Below are positions 1 through 11,317 of a stretch of 64,000 nucleotides of DNA, one piece after another. This stretch comes from Dryococelus australis (Eukaryota > Arthropoda > Insecta > Phasmatodea > Phasmatidae). Each line of letters begins with the position of its first letter. The stretch's first letter is position 1. The stretch lies in NCBI GenBank assembly GCA_029891345.1, contig CM057005.1, positions 66,907,760 to 66,971,759 on the forward strand, written 5' to 3'. Under the pieces are notes generated by a model. The model was not told where the DNA came from. It did no database searches and saw only the letters and a program-made list of their open reading frames with translations. The position numbers and the translations under genes are program-made.

Positions 1-384
1 GACCGCCCGAAGCCAAGCAAGTAAACAGAGCCCAAGAAACCCATAGAGCGAAAACTAAATATGCAGCCACCTGCCCACTCTGCCTACTCCTCGCCTACTG
101 TCCCGCATACCATTGGTACTGCCCTGCAAACCATTTCAACAAGGACAGCCCACAGAGGCCAGCACCAAGACAAACATCTGAGGAAGAACGGTGCGCAACA
201 CGTATACCACATACCACCCAACCTAACCCTAGCAATGAAGACATCCCATAGAAGGGAAACACTGCTGTCGGCGGGCAAAAAGGGGCGGCCCCGTCGGACA
301 AGAAGGGCAAACAGTTCAGCTATTAGATGAAGAGGCTGACCCACCCGAAGCCCCACACACACAGCAGTTCAAGACAATGAGAGG

Positions 385-917
385 AGCTTATTAGCACTGC
401 TCGACTCTGCAGCATCTGGCAATTTCGCACTAAGAGACATACTCGTGGACGAGAAGAGAGCATTCCTACGCCTGCAAACAAAAATGTGAGAATGGCTAAG
501 CCAGAACGCACATTCACTGTCGACGGTCGTACGACCCTCATTGTTGAGCTCCCCAAGATCAAATCCCAAGTGGAGTTCGCCGTGTTACCTGACATCCAGG
601 AAGAGCTTATACTAGGCAACTCATGGCTCAAATGGCAACAATGCATAATGAACCACGGGCAATGTAAAGTATACCTGGGCGGCAACCACTGCGTAACCAT
701 GAATTGGGAACACAGTCTCGACAACCTGAAAGCTCAAGCTCTCCATGAAGAGGAAATCAACCATGAGCTTTCCGAGACACAGTTCCAGCAACTGAAAGAA
801 GTCCTCGACGAGCACGTTGGTGCTTTTGGAACTAGAGGTACACTTCGGGCATACGAGAACCATCCACCACGAAATCCTGCTCAATATGACTGCACCTGTC
901 TACAACAGACCTTTTAA
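385..917 (+). pseudogene. Retropepsin-like aspartic protease remnant
   Basis: The active-site motif L-L-D-S-A-A-S is readable at about 397-417, with the catalytic Asp codon at 403-405. The frame then shifts, and 486-917 continues with V-x-L-P-D-I and I-L-G-N-S-W-L, the usual second half of gypsy proteases (hydrophobic strand and I-L-G flap region). The end of this frame carries an acidic linker leading to the N-terminal edge of the reverse transcriptase. In an intact element this enzyme processes the Gag-Pol polyprotein. The frameshift between the catalytic motif and the rest makes it non-functional. Confidence 0.7.
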
Positions 918-1640
918 GGTCTCTGCCCAGTGACACCACCTTATCATGAATCAACTTGAAGACATGAAATGCCAGGAAATCATCAAACTGTTGGACTCTC
1001 GTGTTGCATTAGTTCCGAAGAAGGACTGACAGCTACAGTTCTGCGTGATCTAAAAAGCTTTGGATGACGTCATGCTTCCGATTCCACCTCCTGCCCTCGA
1101 CCTAGCGCACACACTACATGACATAGGACAGGCCAAAATCATCAGCATCTTAGACATGCAGTCTGGCTATTGGCAAATTGTGGTGTACCCCCGACAGCCG
1201 GAAATACACAGCATTCACTTCACCAGAAGAAGAAACCCTCCTATTCTGTGTCATGCCCTTTGGGCTCAAGAATGCTACTGCTACTTTTCAATGGTCGATG
1301 TCGGCCGGAGTCTTAACAGGATATGTTAAGCGATTCTGGTTTGTATACCTAGACGATGTGATTATCTATTCCAAAACCTGGGAGGAACACCTCACACACT
1401 TGCAATAAGTATTGGAACATCTGGAACTCCACAGTATGATGGCGAAGCTTTCAAAGAGCCACTTCTTCAAGACTTCCAGAGAACACCTGGAGCACATTGT
1501 TTCAACAGACGGCAACTATCCTCAAGCAAAGTTCATACGAGCGATACAAAAAGCCAAGGAACCTCGCACCAAGAAACAGCTCAGACACTTCCTTGGGCTG
1601 TGTGACTGGCTCTGATACTTCGTTCCTAACATCGCAGACC
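900..1640 (+). pseudogene. Gypsy reverse transcriptase remnant
   Basis: Recognisable RT blocks appear in shifting frames: D-M-Q-S-G-Y-W-Q near 1153-1176, F-G-L-K-N-A-T-A-T-F near 1258-1290, and the polymerase signature Y-L-D-D at 1346-1357 followed by V-I-I-Y-S-K. Downstream, H-F-L-G-L-C (1585-1605) matches the thumb-to-RNase H transition of Ty3/gypsy enzymes. At least two frame changes and stop codons (for example TAA just after the Y-L-D-D frame) break it. In an intact element it would copy the RNA genome into cDNA. Confidence 0.8.
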
Positions 1641-1754
1641 TCATGATACACCTGCACCTGCTATTAGGGAAGGAAGTCCAGTGGCGATGGGGCCCGAACA
1701 TAGCGCTGACTTTCAGTTCTGAAGACCAGTTTCGAGCACATCGAACACCTACAT

Positions 1755-2060
1755 CGGCCACAAGGAGAAGGACCGCAGTTCCGACAGACCGATGTGTGCA
1801 ATAACGGCTCAGGCACTGTATTGTATCAAGAGAACCCGGGCAGCAAACCTGTGGCTATCACCTATACCAGCACAAGGCTCAACGCCACGGAACAAAAGTA
1901 CCACACAAACAAGCAAGAATGCCTCGCAGTTATATGGGCCATCCACAAATATCGCTACTATCTGGAAGGAACTCATTTTATTTTAATAACAGACAGTAAG
2001 GCTATCAAAATGCTTTGAGATTCAAAGAACCACAAGGCCAGGCTTGGAATATTGGACCTC
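1755..2060 (+). pseudogene. Gypsy RNase H remnant
   Basis: The open frame 1794-2018 reads as the gypsy RNase H: a small-residue strand, then Y-T-S-T-R-L, T-N-K-Q-E-C-L-A-V-I-W-A (catalytic Glu region), Y-Y-L-E-G-T-H-F and I-T-D-S-K-A (catalytic Asp region). It lies directly after the RT remnant, as expected for pol. It ends in a stop at 2016-2018, and sequence homologous to the next connector continues in another frame. Confidence 0.7.
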
Positions 2061-2379
2061 TTTCTCTCAGAGTTTTAATTCGAAGTTCAACACTGCCCAG
2101 GCTAGGACAACGACCTTCCTGATGCCCTGTCACGTCAGCCAGACCTGGAAAATGAGGCTAAACCAACCCAATATGTCAACAGTGCCTTGCCACTTCAACC
2201 TCCGGAAAGTAGCCCAGATGAACAACTCAGGCTTCTGCAGCTCAGAATTAGCCGAAATCAAATCGAGCACCATCAACAGCAGGGCCCTGATGTGAAGGAA
2301 CTCCTACGAAAGCACCCACAATGATTTACACTACACAACGACGTCGTCTGGTCATGCAACGATCAACCCGGAGCTAAGT

Positions 2380-3560
2380 GGAGAATCTCGATACCGAAGG
2401 ATCTGCATGCTGCTACCGGCCGGCACTATCATGTCCACACCGAAGCAGGCCATCCAGGCACCCAGGAGACATTGGCTGACATCAGCACACATATATCTCC
2501 GACAGCATGAGCAGGGATGTCTGTCAGTACGTCCATGGCTATATGCTGTTCACAGTAAAGTGAGCACTTTTTAGGCCCTGCTTAATTTTTCCTTTTGATG
2601 AATGTCTATCTTTCCACCGCTTTTTAATATAAGTATTTCCATATGTCTAATAAACACAGTGTATACAGTTCATCACTTTCAAAAATTAATGTCTGATGCT
2701 CCGTTAATATATATTAATTAATGGTTAATACCTGTTGGGTGGGCCTTAAAAAGTGCTCACTTTACAGTGAATAGCCTATACACAACATGTTGCAGAAATC
2801 AGGCCTATTTTGAGCGACAACCGACGACCAAACCGCGTGGGTCGAAGCCTCCCCTTCTGCCAAGCCAGGAAACCTAGTGCATCATAGGAAAATTCAACAA
2901 TTAAATTTTCCTGTGCTGGGGCTACCTGCAGAGCATACTCACAACAGGACTTAGTTCGCTATCAAGAAGTAGCTGCTAGCGTGCCAAGAATGGGGAGCTG
3001 AGACCTGGAAAACTCCTCCATATCACCCATCCACTGAGTAGAGGAATCAGGAGCTCAAGATAAGCCTCCGACTCAGTGTAGGTGAAGACCAGAAACATTG
3101 GGATCGACACATTGCTGGGATACTCTTCGCCCTCGGACGACGCATGAATGAGGCAATTAACTCCAACCCTAGCCAATTCCTACTGGGACGGACACTGCAG
3201 CGCCCCGGGGACTAGCAGTGGGAATGTGAGACAACCAAAATACCTCATCCCGAGGATAAACAACTAGCCACCCTGGCCCGTATAGAGAAAGCAAGGGACA
3301 CACAAGAGGCATGCATCACAAAGAAGTACCAGCCACTATGCATTGGCGTATGAGCCTTTGAAATGGGAGAAGCCATCTTACTCCGCAGCCACCCCCTGAG
3401 CATAGGCAATAATCAATTCAGTGCGGGACTCGCCAGAAAGTGGGAAGGCCTCTATAAGGTTATCGGGCGCCAAAAAAAGGGGAATTGGAAAGAGGATCAC
3501 CGAGGAAGGGTACACAAAACCACAAGTGGATAGATGAGGTCCTACAGCAAAGAAGTCTTG
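2380..3560 (+). pseudogene. Gypsy integrase remnant, split by a MITE
   Basis: Left part (2380-2540): the His-containing half of the H2C2 zinc domain (H-x-E-A-G-H-P-G-T) followed by S-R-D-V-C-Q-Y-V. The coding similarity stops where MITE M1 begins. Right part (2790-3500): L-S-D-N near 2810, then E-S-R-N-Q-E-L-K, W-D-R-H-I-A-G-I-L-F-A-L and P-S-Q-F-L-L-G-R, the C-terminal half of the retroviral-type integrase core. The usual basic C-terminal module follows (L-L-R-S-H-P-L-S, K-W-E-G-L-Y-K-V-I-G, about 3380-3470). Multiple stops and shifts are present. An intact integrase would join the cDNA ends to the target DNA. Confidence 0.7.
2543..2779. mobile_element. MITE family M1, short form (~235 bp)
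   Basis: Termini are inverted repeats: TGCTGTTCACAGTAAAGTGA on the left and TCACTTTACAGTGAATAGCC on the right, flanked by TA-rich sequence consistent with a TA target duplication. The interior matches the short M1 copy at 46677-46914 over its whole length, including a shared AATAAACACAGTGTATACA-like stretch. It is inserted in the integrase of retrotransposon A. No coding capacity; it would depend on a transposase encoded elsewhere. Confidence 0.85.
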
Positions 3561-4284
3561 GAAACCTAAGTACATGACACCGCTTCTATAATCTCAGAAA
3601 CGCTGGACGATGTTGAAGAGCCCACTATCTCCACCACTCCGAGAGGAGAACGGTTGCCGAAGCCCCAGGAGCGAGCCACCGAGAAGTACACTAGTCAGAG
3701 AACCATCTACTCCATGCCAAAACAGATGGAATTCCCTAAGCCGCAAGCCAAAGCATCTGAACAGACGCTACCTTCAAGGCCGTCACATTTCAAGGGGAAG
3801 TTCGCCAACCGACCTGGAACGTGGACTTCACACACTAGCGAGTTATCTTGGCGAAGTCCGTTGGATAGAATGTGCTGATTTATAGCACGAGGACAGCTCC
3901 CTTAGTTAGCCCAGTCGCCGCTTCTCCGCTCCTCCGCTCTTGGTATCCCTCTCCTTGTTCCTTGTTCTATGACCCCTGTGTGTATCCTCCCTCTCGAACG
4001 TGCTCACTGGGCAGCCTTCCCCTCCTTCCAGGCTGGTGCATGTAAATTTGAATTTTATATTCACTTATATTACTCCTGCGACTTTGGTAAGGCTAACAGA
4101 TTTCTGATATTGTCGCTGTGAGCGATCGAATGGTGGAGCTCGATCACAGGTGGGTTCGTCAGTTCACAGTTCGCATAATATAGCCTTTGCTGTTTAAAAA
4201 TGCTAGCTGATTTTCATTTTGGAATGATGTCAGTATACTGTTGCAGGTTTTATTTTTATGTCAAGGCAGTTACAATGATAGTGT
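3560..4284. other. 3' flank of retrotransposon A, no clear gene
   Basis: Short overlapping open frames (3610-3885, 3654-3878) follow the integrase. They are rich in Pro, Ser, Arg and Lys and I do not recognise them; they may be the degraded end of pol. From about 3900 the sequence is non-coding, CT-rich and then AT-rich, and could hold a 3' LTR, but no partner copy exists in the window to test that. Confidence 0.3.
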
Positions 4285-4520
4285 GTTCTTGGTTTGCATC
4301 GCCAATTAGAACTTTTATTTGTTTCTGGTTCCAGTTTTGCATTGCTGGATTAAAGTGTAACTAGTCTCAGAATTAATTTTCTATTTTGGTTTGAAAGATA
4401 GTTCCCGGTTTGCATCGCCAGTTTTAACATTGGTTAGGATTGAGTCAGGGTTCCCGGTTTGCATTGCTGGTTTGAACCGTAGCTATTTCAGTTTTATTCA
4501 ATAGGGTTTGCATCGCCCTT
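4285..4520. repeat. Five degenerate copies of a GGTTTGCATCGC motif
   Basis: The motif (G)TTCCCGGTTTGCATCGCC, or a close variant, recurs at about 4285, 4328, 4401, 4450 and 4504. Spacing is irregular (43-73 bases), separated by T-rich sequence. It looks like a decayed tandem minisatellite or LTR-internal repeat. Confidence 0.6.
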
Positions 4521-5329
4521 ACAGCGAGTCCAGTGTTTCGTTTTACTTCGGCTGCCTTGCACCTTTTCGAATTTTCCCAGCCCACACTGTCGACAAAACT
4601 CTTAAGAAATGTATTACATGTTCACACCTGCGATATTTAAATTATAAAATGCCCTAGTATAGTAAGAATATGCCTAGTCATCACAGTGGTTGTGAGTACA
4701 AAGAGTGGTTGACTGCAACCATCAACGAGTACCTGTTATAATTATTATGGTTTTAATTGTATTTGTAAAACTCTTTTAGTCGTGCATCCTATGCGCCTTT
4801 GGTAAGACAGTGTGTCAGCCAGCGTTAGGTTCACTTTTAAATTAATGTCATACTTCTGTATATAAATAACTAGTCAAGTTCTGGTGAATCATTTGATGCA
4901 GAAATATCAGTGATCTGAACTCCATGGATCATATCATCAATATTAATGCACAATGACAAGCATTCTAGAGGCTTGCTCATTCATCTACTCTTGGTTATCT
5001 TAGTAATTTTCAACACCATCGTCTCTAAAATCCCTAATATTTCAAGTCTAAACTGTTTTCTGTATATGTTTGTAGGATACTACATTGTTAATATGTCTGA
5101 AATTTTAAAGAGAAATATTTCATTTGAGATGATGCAAGTAATTGAACAAATGCAGATAATATACGCAGGAAATGAAAATTATGAATATTGTTATGTGGAA
5201 AATGTTAATAAGCGGGAATGTTCTGAAAGGTTCTACTGTAAATAAATAACAGTCCAGAGGTTTTTTTTAGAATGTGGTGTGGTAGGCAGGTAGTTAATGA
5301 ATGCTTAATGTTGCACCAATAGCAAGGTC
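4521..5329. other. AT-rich stretch, one doubtful short ORF
   Basis: No recognised gene. A 99-codon plus-strand ORF (4946-5245) has a hydrophobic N-terminal half that could span a membrane, but its AT-rich composition and lack of family resemblance make chance occurrence likely. Confidence 0.25.
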
Positions 5330-6065
5330 AGTAGAGATGGAACAAGTATACCGAGTAGGGCAATATGCCTCCTAGAATCACTTCACGGACTTGAGAGTGT
5401 AATTCAGTCCAGATGACCTAATCCCGTCGGAGTGATATCCGAGAGGTCAGACAGGTGCTAACTGCATCTGGGTGCTTGCAGGAACTTAGTCCCCTCCTCA
5501 TCACTACAATCATGCAGTTCTCTCCCAAGGTTCAAGTCCAGGCGTTGCGCCATTTCCAGATTCCAGTCACACCAGAGATTGCTACATACCTCTTCAAGGA
5601 CTCCATTCATTCCTTACTGGCAGCATAATTCAGTGGACAGGACTAGTCCTTTGGGATTCGCCAATACCTACTACGGGAGATTTAAGCCAGTGGAACCTAA
5701 ACAGCCGACCGACACAACCTTTGAGCCACTACCCATAAATCAGCCTAGCTCACATTCACAGTAGCCGGAGTTGACCCAGGTTAAACAACCGTATTATGTT
5801 ACCTGTTGCCCAGGTATTCCACTTAAGGCCAAACCTCTGAAACGCAAGATCACTCTCATGGAGCCAGATTACGTGCCTTGATGTAAACCTACTATGCCAG
5901 TCCTCTACACTGGACGTGCGCCAGTAGACCATAGAGACTGAAACAAACCAGAATCTCCTGCCACCGGGTGCACCTGACCTAACACTCGAACAAAAATTCC
6001 CTCTTGCCGTAGTGACGTCCACTGCTGCCCTACGGGTGTTATGCATCAGCAGAATAAACAAGTTT
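5330..6065 (+). repeat. Unidentified repeated coding-like unit, copy 1
   Basis: This segment is homologous to 6545-7240. Shared landmarks: GTCGGAG followed by TATCCGAGAG near the start, a Q-D-K-S/Q-D-x-S motif, R-P-G-I-P, K-R-K followed by hydrophobics, P-V-L-Y-T-G-R, and an ending rich in small and charged residues. Stops occur in this copy (for example after D-Y-V-P). The pattern of amino-acid conservation over DNA drift suggests it once coded for a protein, probably an element gene, but I do not recognise the family. Confidence 0.5.
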
Positions 6066-6544
6066 TAATCAACTCATAGGTATCATTCCCGTAGTCTCAG
6101 TATCTTGCCCTGTAGACATCAGGGCCGTCTGAAGGACATCAGGTGACCAAAAGATTTGCTTGAACCGCCACACACTAGCAGAGTACCCACAAGCATTCTG
6201 GACGGTCACCCTTTCTGTGTACCATGGTGTACGGAACGGTAGAGTCCCGACATTAGGTACTCTGCCTCTTGAGGTCAGCTTGTCGGCTTGGTGCTTGCTC
6301 TCTTTATCGCGCTGCTTGCACCAGAAGGAGCATTCCCAGAGTTGGGAAGACTGGTCCTCAGGAGGAACTCGCTCACGAACTAGGACTGTCCGGCAGTGAG
6401 ACCTGACTCTCGGTATCCACCACGCTACTTGCATTGGATGCTGCAGTAGGAATACCACACTCAGTTGGCAGACATGGTACGTGGTTGTACACTTATATAG
6501 GATTACACATCGCCTGGTCCACTTCTGCTGGTTTTTTACAGTGG
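6066..6544. other. Spacer between the two repeated units
   Basis: No match to either repeat copy was seen. A 129-codon open frame exists on the minus strand (6458-6069) but it has no recognisable motifs and is probably fortuitous. Confidence 0.25.
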
Positions 6545-7240
6545 TAATTCTCTCCTAATGCTCTGCTCACGTCGGAGAGGTATCCGAGAGCAGGTTAACC
6601 GAGCAAACAATACCGCCTAGCAACAGCAGGAATTTAACCACTTCCTCGCCGCACTCGCTCACCTCCCACCGAGGGAGAGGGCTCAAGCGATCCACCAATT
6701 GCAGAAGCCTACCACACCGGAGACATCCCCGGACCTCTTCATGCCACCTGTCAGACTCAGCTAGGAAACACACCTCGTGTTCGCCGCATATCTGATTGGT
6801 CAGGACAAATCCCACGGGATCATCAAGCCACATTTCTGGGGGATCCATATTGCAGAACCGACCCCAGCGACCGTCAATACTAATGAGCACTGCCCACCAA
6901 GTTCTAGCACACACACAACAGAACCACCGCATGTCAGGCAGCCCACACAAGTTACGCGTCGCCCAGGTATTCCTAGCAGAACAGTCCAACCAAAGCGCAA
7001 GGTAGTTCTCGCCATACCAGACTTGGTGCCTTACCGCAAAGCTACCCAGCCAGTGTTATATACTGGACGCACTCTCATACCACACAAGGACTACAATCCT
7101 AAACCTCGCCTCCCTGGTGCATTTGTCCTAGCTTCCATCAAAAGCACTAGACGCTGTGACGTGCCACCATCTCACCACAGGGCATCACGCGTCAGTGTAT
7201 AATTGTGTCCCCATTACTGCTGTAGATGTTCCTTATTGAA
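6545..7240 (+). repeat. Unidentified repeated coding-like unit, copy 2
   Basis: Better-preserved partner of 5330-6065. The frame 6777-7202 is open for 141 codons and contains I-G-Q-D-K-S, R-R-P-G-I-P, P-K-R-K-V-V-L, P-V-L-Y-T-G-R and a Pro/Thr-rich middle. The direct orientation and ~1.2 kb offset are compatible with a tandem duplication or with two related element ends. Function unknown. Confidence 0.5.
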
Positions 7241-7474
7241 TGTATCAGAAGAGTAATTTTAAACTGGAAAAAAAACCATGTAAAAGTTATTTAAAAAATA
7301 ATAATACTGTAATATTCAATCAGTGATAAGCATACTAAAGACAAATACCGGATAATAGTGTTATTTTAATAGTTATCACATCTGTTTCAATAGCTAGTTT
7401 ATACTGGCAGCACCTCTGAAATTTTGTAAGCCCTACTGCCATGGTTGCAACTCTGGACAGGCTGATGTACGTAC

Positions 7475-7637
7475 CTATCTGCGAAGGTCTTGCTGCAGAC
7501 GGGGCACTGGAATGGGCGCTCTCCTGTGTGAAGACGCAGGTGACCCTTGAGCACCCACGGTCTGTCAAACTTTTTCTCACAGAAGGGGCACCCATGCATA
7601 GGTAGTCGCTTGCCCGGCTGCCGTGCCACATCCATAG
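7475..7637 (-). CDS. Host zinc-finger gene, exon d (Snail-superfamily-like fingers)
   Basis: This minus-strand exon encodes C-P-F-C, x12, H-x3-H, the linker T-G-E-R-P-F, then the first half of a second C2H2 finger ending at F-A-D-R. The combination [16 protein letters not shown] and F-A-D-R resembles fingers of the Snail/Slug/Scratch superfamily of DNA-binding repressors; the exact member is not decidable. The donor is GATAG/GTACGTA at 7475/7474, in phase 2, and it splits the second finger. The acceptor chosen (AG before 7637) makes phase 1, matching the end of exon c; its pyrimidine tract is poor, and an AG 18 bases further in would give phase 0. Downstream exons with the remaining fingers must lie to the left and were not found. 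Confidence 0.7.
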
Positions 7638-7674
7638 CTACCGGCATACACCACCGCCCTTAACTCCCATGTAC

Positions 7675-8110
7675 ATTTCATTCAATAAGCTTTCAAGTCT
7701 CCACATGAAAATTTATCACAAACTTTGTAATAAAACATATTTAAAAACTATCAAAGGTAAATTATCAGAAGTATCTATAACTCGTGCACAACACAAAAAT
7801 AATTGGTTAAACCCCAACAAATTTTCATTTTATTGTACATTTTCTCGTTAAAAAATATGCCTCCTTACTTTGCAAAAACTTCAAATGTGTCCACACATGT
7901 TATCATGAGATTACTTCTATTAATATTGTCAGAAAAGCTGTGATAAGCGATTGAAATTTTGGATTCAAGAAAATATAGAACATGTTCTAAACGAAATCGA
8001 GACATTCAAGAAATTGAAAAAGAAAATGGCCACGATTATGGCGTTCCTATGACGTCATATAGCATTCACTGAATTGGATTCAATAAAAATTGAAGGTAAT
8101 TTGTTGAAAA
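7675..8110. repeat. Dispersed repeat R1, copy A
   Basis: Homologous over ~400 bases to 37215-37634: shared CTCCACATG, CTCGTGCACRACAC, GCTGTGATNNGCGATTGAAA and TATGACGTCATATAGCATTC blocks. No terminal structure or coding capacity recognised. Its left edge is about 38 bases from host exon d. Confidence 0.65.
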
Positions 8111-10720
8111 ATTTGATTACCTATATGAAACTGTAATGTTCAAGACCCATCAACATGATCTCTGAGCATACGTACTGTATGTACAACAAAATATTAGCTA
8201 CACTTACTGTCATAATTCAAAATTAATTGAATATCTAATGTAATTGGGTTAAAACTTACAACATCCACACACTCTGAAAGGAAAGATACTATATCAGCAA
8301 ACACTATTTCCACGAATGCACTTGTTGACGAATGCCACATGTATTTGTCAATTGCAACCATCTGTGACCATTGGTTAGAGAATCTGAATAAACATAGGCT
8401 ACCTGAAGTCTTGGAAGTAGTAAATTACATACACCATGTTTTAAAATATTCACGTTATTTTAGAAGTAGTCTTAGATACAGGATACATGATCTTCCTTCC
8501 TAGGTCCATACAGAATAAACATTTCAGCCTCAAGGCTAGGGGCACAGAATGCAATAATGGGCAAAAGAGAACACCACAGTGGAGGGAAGAAGGGCAATGT
8601 GAGTGGAAGTCTGATATTGACGCCATCCGCGGTTAGCAATCTAGCCCTTGTCGACCCGCATGCACTATCTAGACGTCCAGGTATGAACTTCCTGCAGTAG
8701 AGGACTGGCCATGCAGCACTCTGCCGGAGGTTACAAGGCGTAACTCGTTATACGATATGTAAATTGCAGTGCTACGCATAGTAAAATTAGCCCAATAATA
8801 AAGTAGCGCCCAATAAATGAATGTAACGTTATTCCAATTAAACTCACATAGCAGTGAAGGTGCAAAGTGCCAACCACATGGTCACGAGGATCTCGTCCAT
8901 CCTGCATTATTATGCAAAAAAAACTTAGTGCTTTAGTGTCACAAAAATAAGGGAACTTCGGGACTAACAGTGAGCACTTTTCTGAAAGCAATATAATAAA
9001 TTATTTAAGTTGTCATGTTGATGTGTCTCGTATGACACGCACTCTTCAAACTGCACAAAACAAAATTACTTACAAATGTTTCGTACATTAATTTGTAAGG
9101 TGCCGAATTAATGCAAAATACTTTATTACAAATTTCAAGGGTATACGTGTATGTTTTTCTCTTACAGCTCAAAGAAAGACTGTAATTGCAAAAATTATTT
9201 AATATATATAAATCAGTCACACATAATTTTTATAAATTGTATTGATGTTTTGTTCAAATGCCTTGCACGTTCAAAATACGTAATATGTGCTTCATACAGT
9301 ATTATGTATCATATCATTCATATAAAATATTTATCCAGGGACATTTTTCTTCTTGTGCAGCATCGCTTACAGGCGTCGCCCACGCTACACCAACCCTTTA
9401 GTCTTGGTTTAACGGACGTCAGGGCAGGTCGCATTCTTGCAACTCAACTCGGAGGTGAAGCATCTTAGCACTCATCGTGTAATTGCAATAGACTTTAATT
9501 TTACTGGAACTTTTTTATTTCTCTCGTACGCCTCCAAGTATACCTCCCTGTCCTGTGCCTGTACCCTCTTACAAGTCCCTGCAACAGCTCATACAGCATA
9601 ATATTTTTTTTTTTTGCAAATGATTGTGTTTACAATAAGTTTCCTTAATGAAATTATTCAATTGGGAACTGTGGCATTATCTATAACATTTTTCAACTGC
9701 TAAACTACACTGCCACTTATCATATGGTAATTAATATGTGTATTTTCTGCTCAAGAATATATAGCTCAGATTTCAAGAAAATTCTCAAAAATGGCACTGA
9801 ATGAGGTAGGTACTTAGCATATCTATTAAGTCAATCCAAAGTTGTAACCTAGGAGTGACATGGTCTGGTTGAATTGACTTGGACAGACCTTATCCCAACA
9901 TCAATCTGAACTTGGTAAGGAAAAACAAAAGAATTTGCTTTCGAGTTGACATTAGATAGGTCGTGGGTTCAATCCACGACCCCCCCCCCCCCCAAGCGGT
10001 TTTTAATTTCTCGTCTAGATAATTTCTGGTACAGTTCCTTAAAATGTAACTTGGAACTTGTAAAGTCCTCAACAAGAAAAAATGTACTTTTAGAATGTGA
10101 TTTAGTACTTCTGTATTTAGGGTTCACAGAAGTTGTAACATCATTTCCACGCGAACGAAATAAATATTTTATAGATTATTTTCTCAATTGTAGGAAATTT
10201 CATTTTGAACCATGTAAAGTTTGTTTTCATCTGTGATGTCATGTGTTGTAAACAAGCGAGCAACAAAATATATTGTTGCAGTGAAGTACCGTCAAATACA
10301 GTACTTGACATTTGGAACTGTGTATGGCAGTGGACATTTTAAGCATGTACGTGTAACTAATAAGTGGGAATTAAGTGACTGTATCTAATACAAAGACAGC
10401 GAAAAAATCCTTAGTTATAATCGAGATTGACATTAAATATTGCGCTCATCGAAAGGAAAATTAAGTGTTTATAGTGCAGATAGGTAGTTTAAAGTTGAAA
10501 ATAATAGCAGTCTGTATATTTATATCAACATAAGTAAATTAAGGAATTCTAATGAGTTATTTCCTTCATATAAAATCGTCCATCCCTCACAAACTTGGGT
10601 ACACCCTAAGATATTTGTACCATTACAATTCATTAGATCCCCTATAATGTCAGTTTCTCATGTGGTGAAAAAATAAACACAGAAGGGCTTTCAAAATGTC
10701 AGTCATTAACATTTTGTTAC
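8111..10720. other. AT-rich intronic sequence, little recognised
   Basis: Lies between host exons d and c. Apart from a tRNA-T-arm-like hairpin at 9959-9981 I see only AT-rich sequence and short chance ORFs. No convincing exon with paired splice sites was found. Confidence 0.5.
9959..9981 (+). other. tRNA T-arm-like hairpin (B-box)
   Basis: A perfect 8-bp stem closes the 7-base loop GTTCAAT, as in a tRNA T-arm and Pol III B-box, and is followed by a run of 15 C. No acceptable acceptor or anticodon arm is visible upstream, so it is either a SINE remnant or coincidence. Confidence 0.35.
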
Positions 10721-11237
10721 CTCGGTACTGAGTGACAGGAGCACAGCGCGATGCCATCTGCGCCTGCAGCTGGCCGATTGTGGACGTCACCGTCGCCGGC
10801 CCCATCTTCGCGGCGCAGAATATGCCAGCGGAGGTCGAGATGACGAAGTAAGTGGAGGTCTGCGACGTCAAGGCTGCCGGCTGGCTGCTGCCACACGGAA
10901 CTGGCTTCGTGAATGTGCAGCTCTGCATTTGGCTGGGTCCGGGGGCCGGATCTGCGGTGCTGCAAGGTATCCACACTGCCTCCGATGGCGTGATCGTCGT
11001 CGCGCTGGTTGCAGCGGGATGTGCAGGCTCCTCTGCCTGCATAGCAGCGACGTCAAGCTGTGGCAGAAGAAGACTGATCCCGCCATCGAGCCGGTCGACA
11101 TAGCCAAGGTCTGGCCGAGGAGAGTTTGTTGTCACTGGGATGTAGGTCGCACTGGGTGCCACACCAGGTGGGCGGAATGTGCCCACACACTGCACTACAC
11201 CCGTTGTAGCTGGCTGCTCCTGTTGCTCCACGCCTTG
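10721..11237 (-). CDS. Host zinc-finger gene, exon c (low-complexity region)
   Basis: GC-rich 517-base exon on the minus strand in AT-rich surroundings. It begins after a pyrimidine-containing acceptor (CTAAG/CAAGG) in phase 0 and ends at CCGAG/GTAACA in phase 1, so it joins both neighbours in frame. It encodes about 172 residues rich in Thr, Ser, Pro, Gln and Ala, with no folded domain recognised, as is usual for the segment before the fingers in such transcription factors. A second frame is also open for 85 codons, but the frame used here spans the whole exon. MITE M1 lies 81 bases upstream of its acceptor. Confidence 0.6.
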
Positions 11238-11317
11238 CTTAGGCTTCAACACACACATAAAGACAATGAAGATTCACACATGGTTCCCACCTGAAGGAAA
11301 AGGAGGATATTTCATGA

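Larger units (their letters stand above)
1..3900 (+). mobile_element. Decayed Ty3/gypsy-type LTR retrotransposon, copy A
   Basis: Protease, reverse transcriptase, RNase H and integrase remnants occur in that order, which is the Ty3/gypsy gene order. The frame changes repeatedly and stops are frequent, so no intact gene remains. The first ~380 bases are open in short frames and may be the end of gag, but I cannot prove it. No LTR pair was identified; the left end may be outside the window. A small M1 MITE interrupts the integrase at about 2543-2779. Family assignment rests on order and motifs only. Confidence 0.8.

Noticed and set aside
61-724. Overlapping open frames at the window start on both strands
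   Set aside because: They overlap each other and the protease remnant; no motifs beyond the gypsy protease in the plus frames.
6069-6458. 129-codon minus-strand ORF between the two repeated units
   Set aside because: No domain, no repeat partner, composition typical of a chance frame.
10717-10974. Second open frame inside host exon c
   Set aside because: It is contained in the longer frame that spans the exon and agrees in phase with both neighbours.
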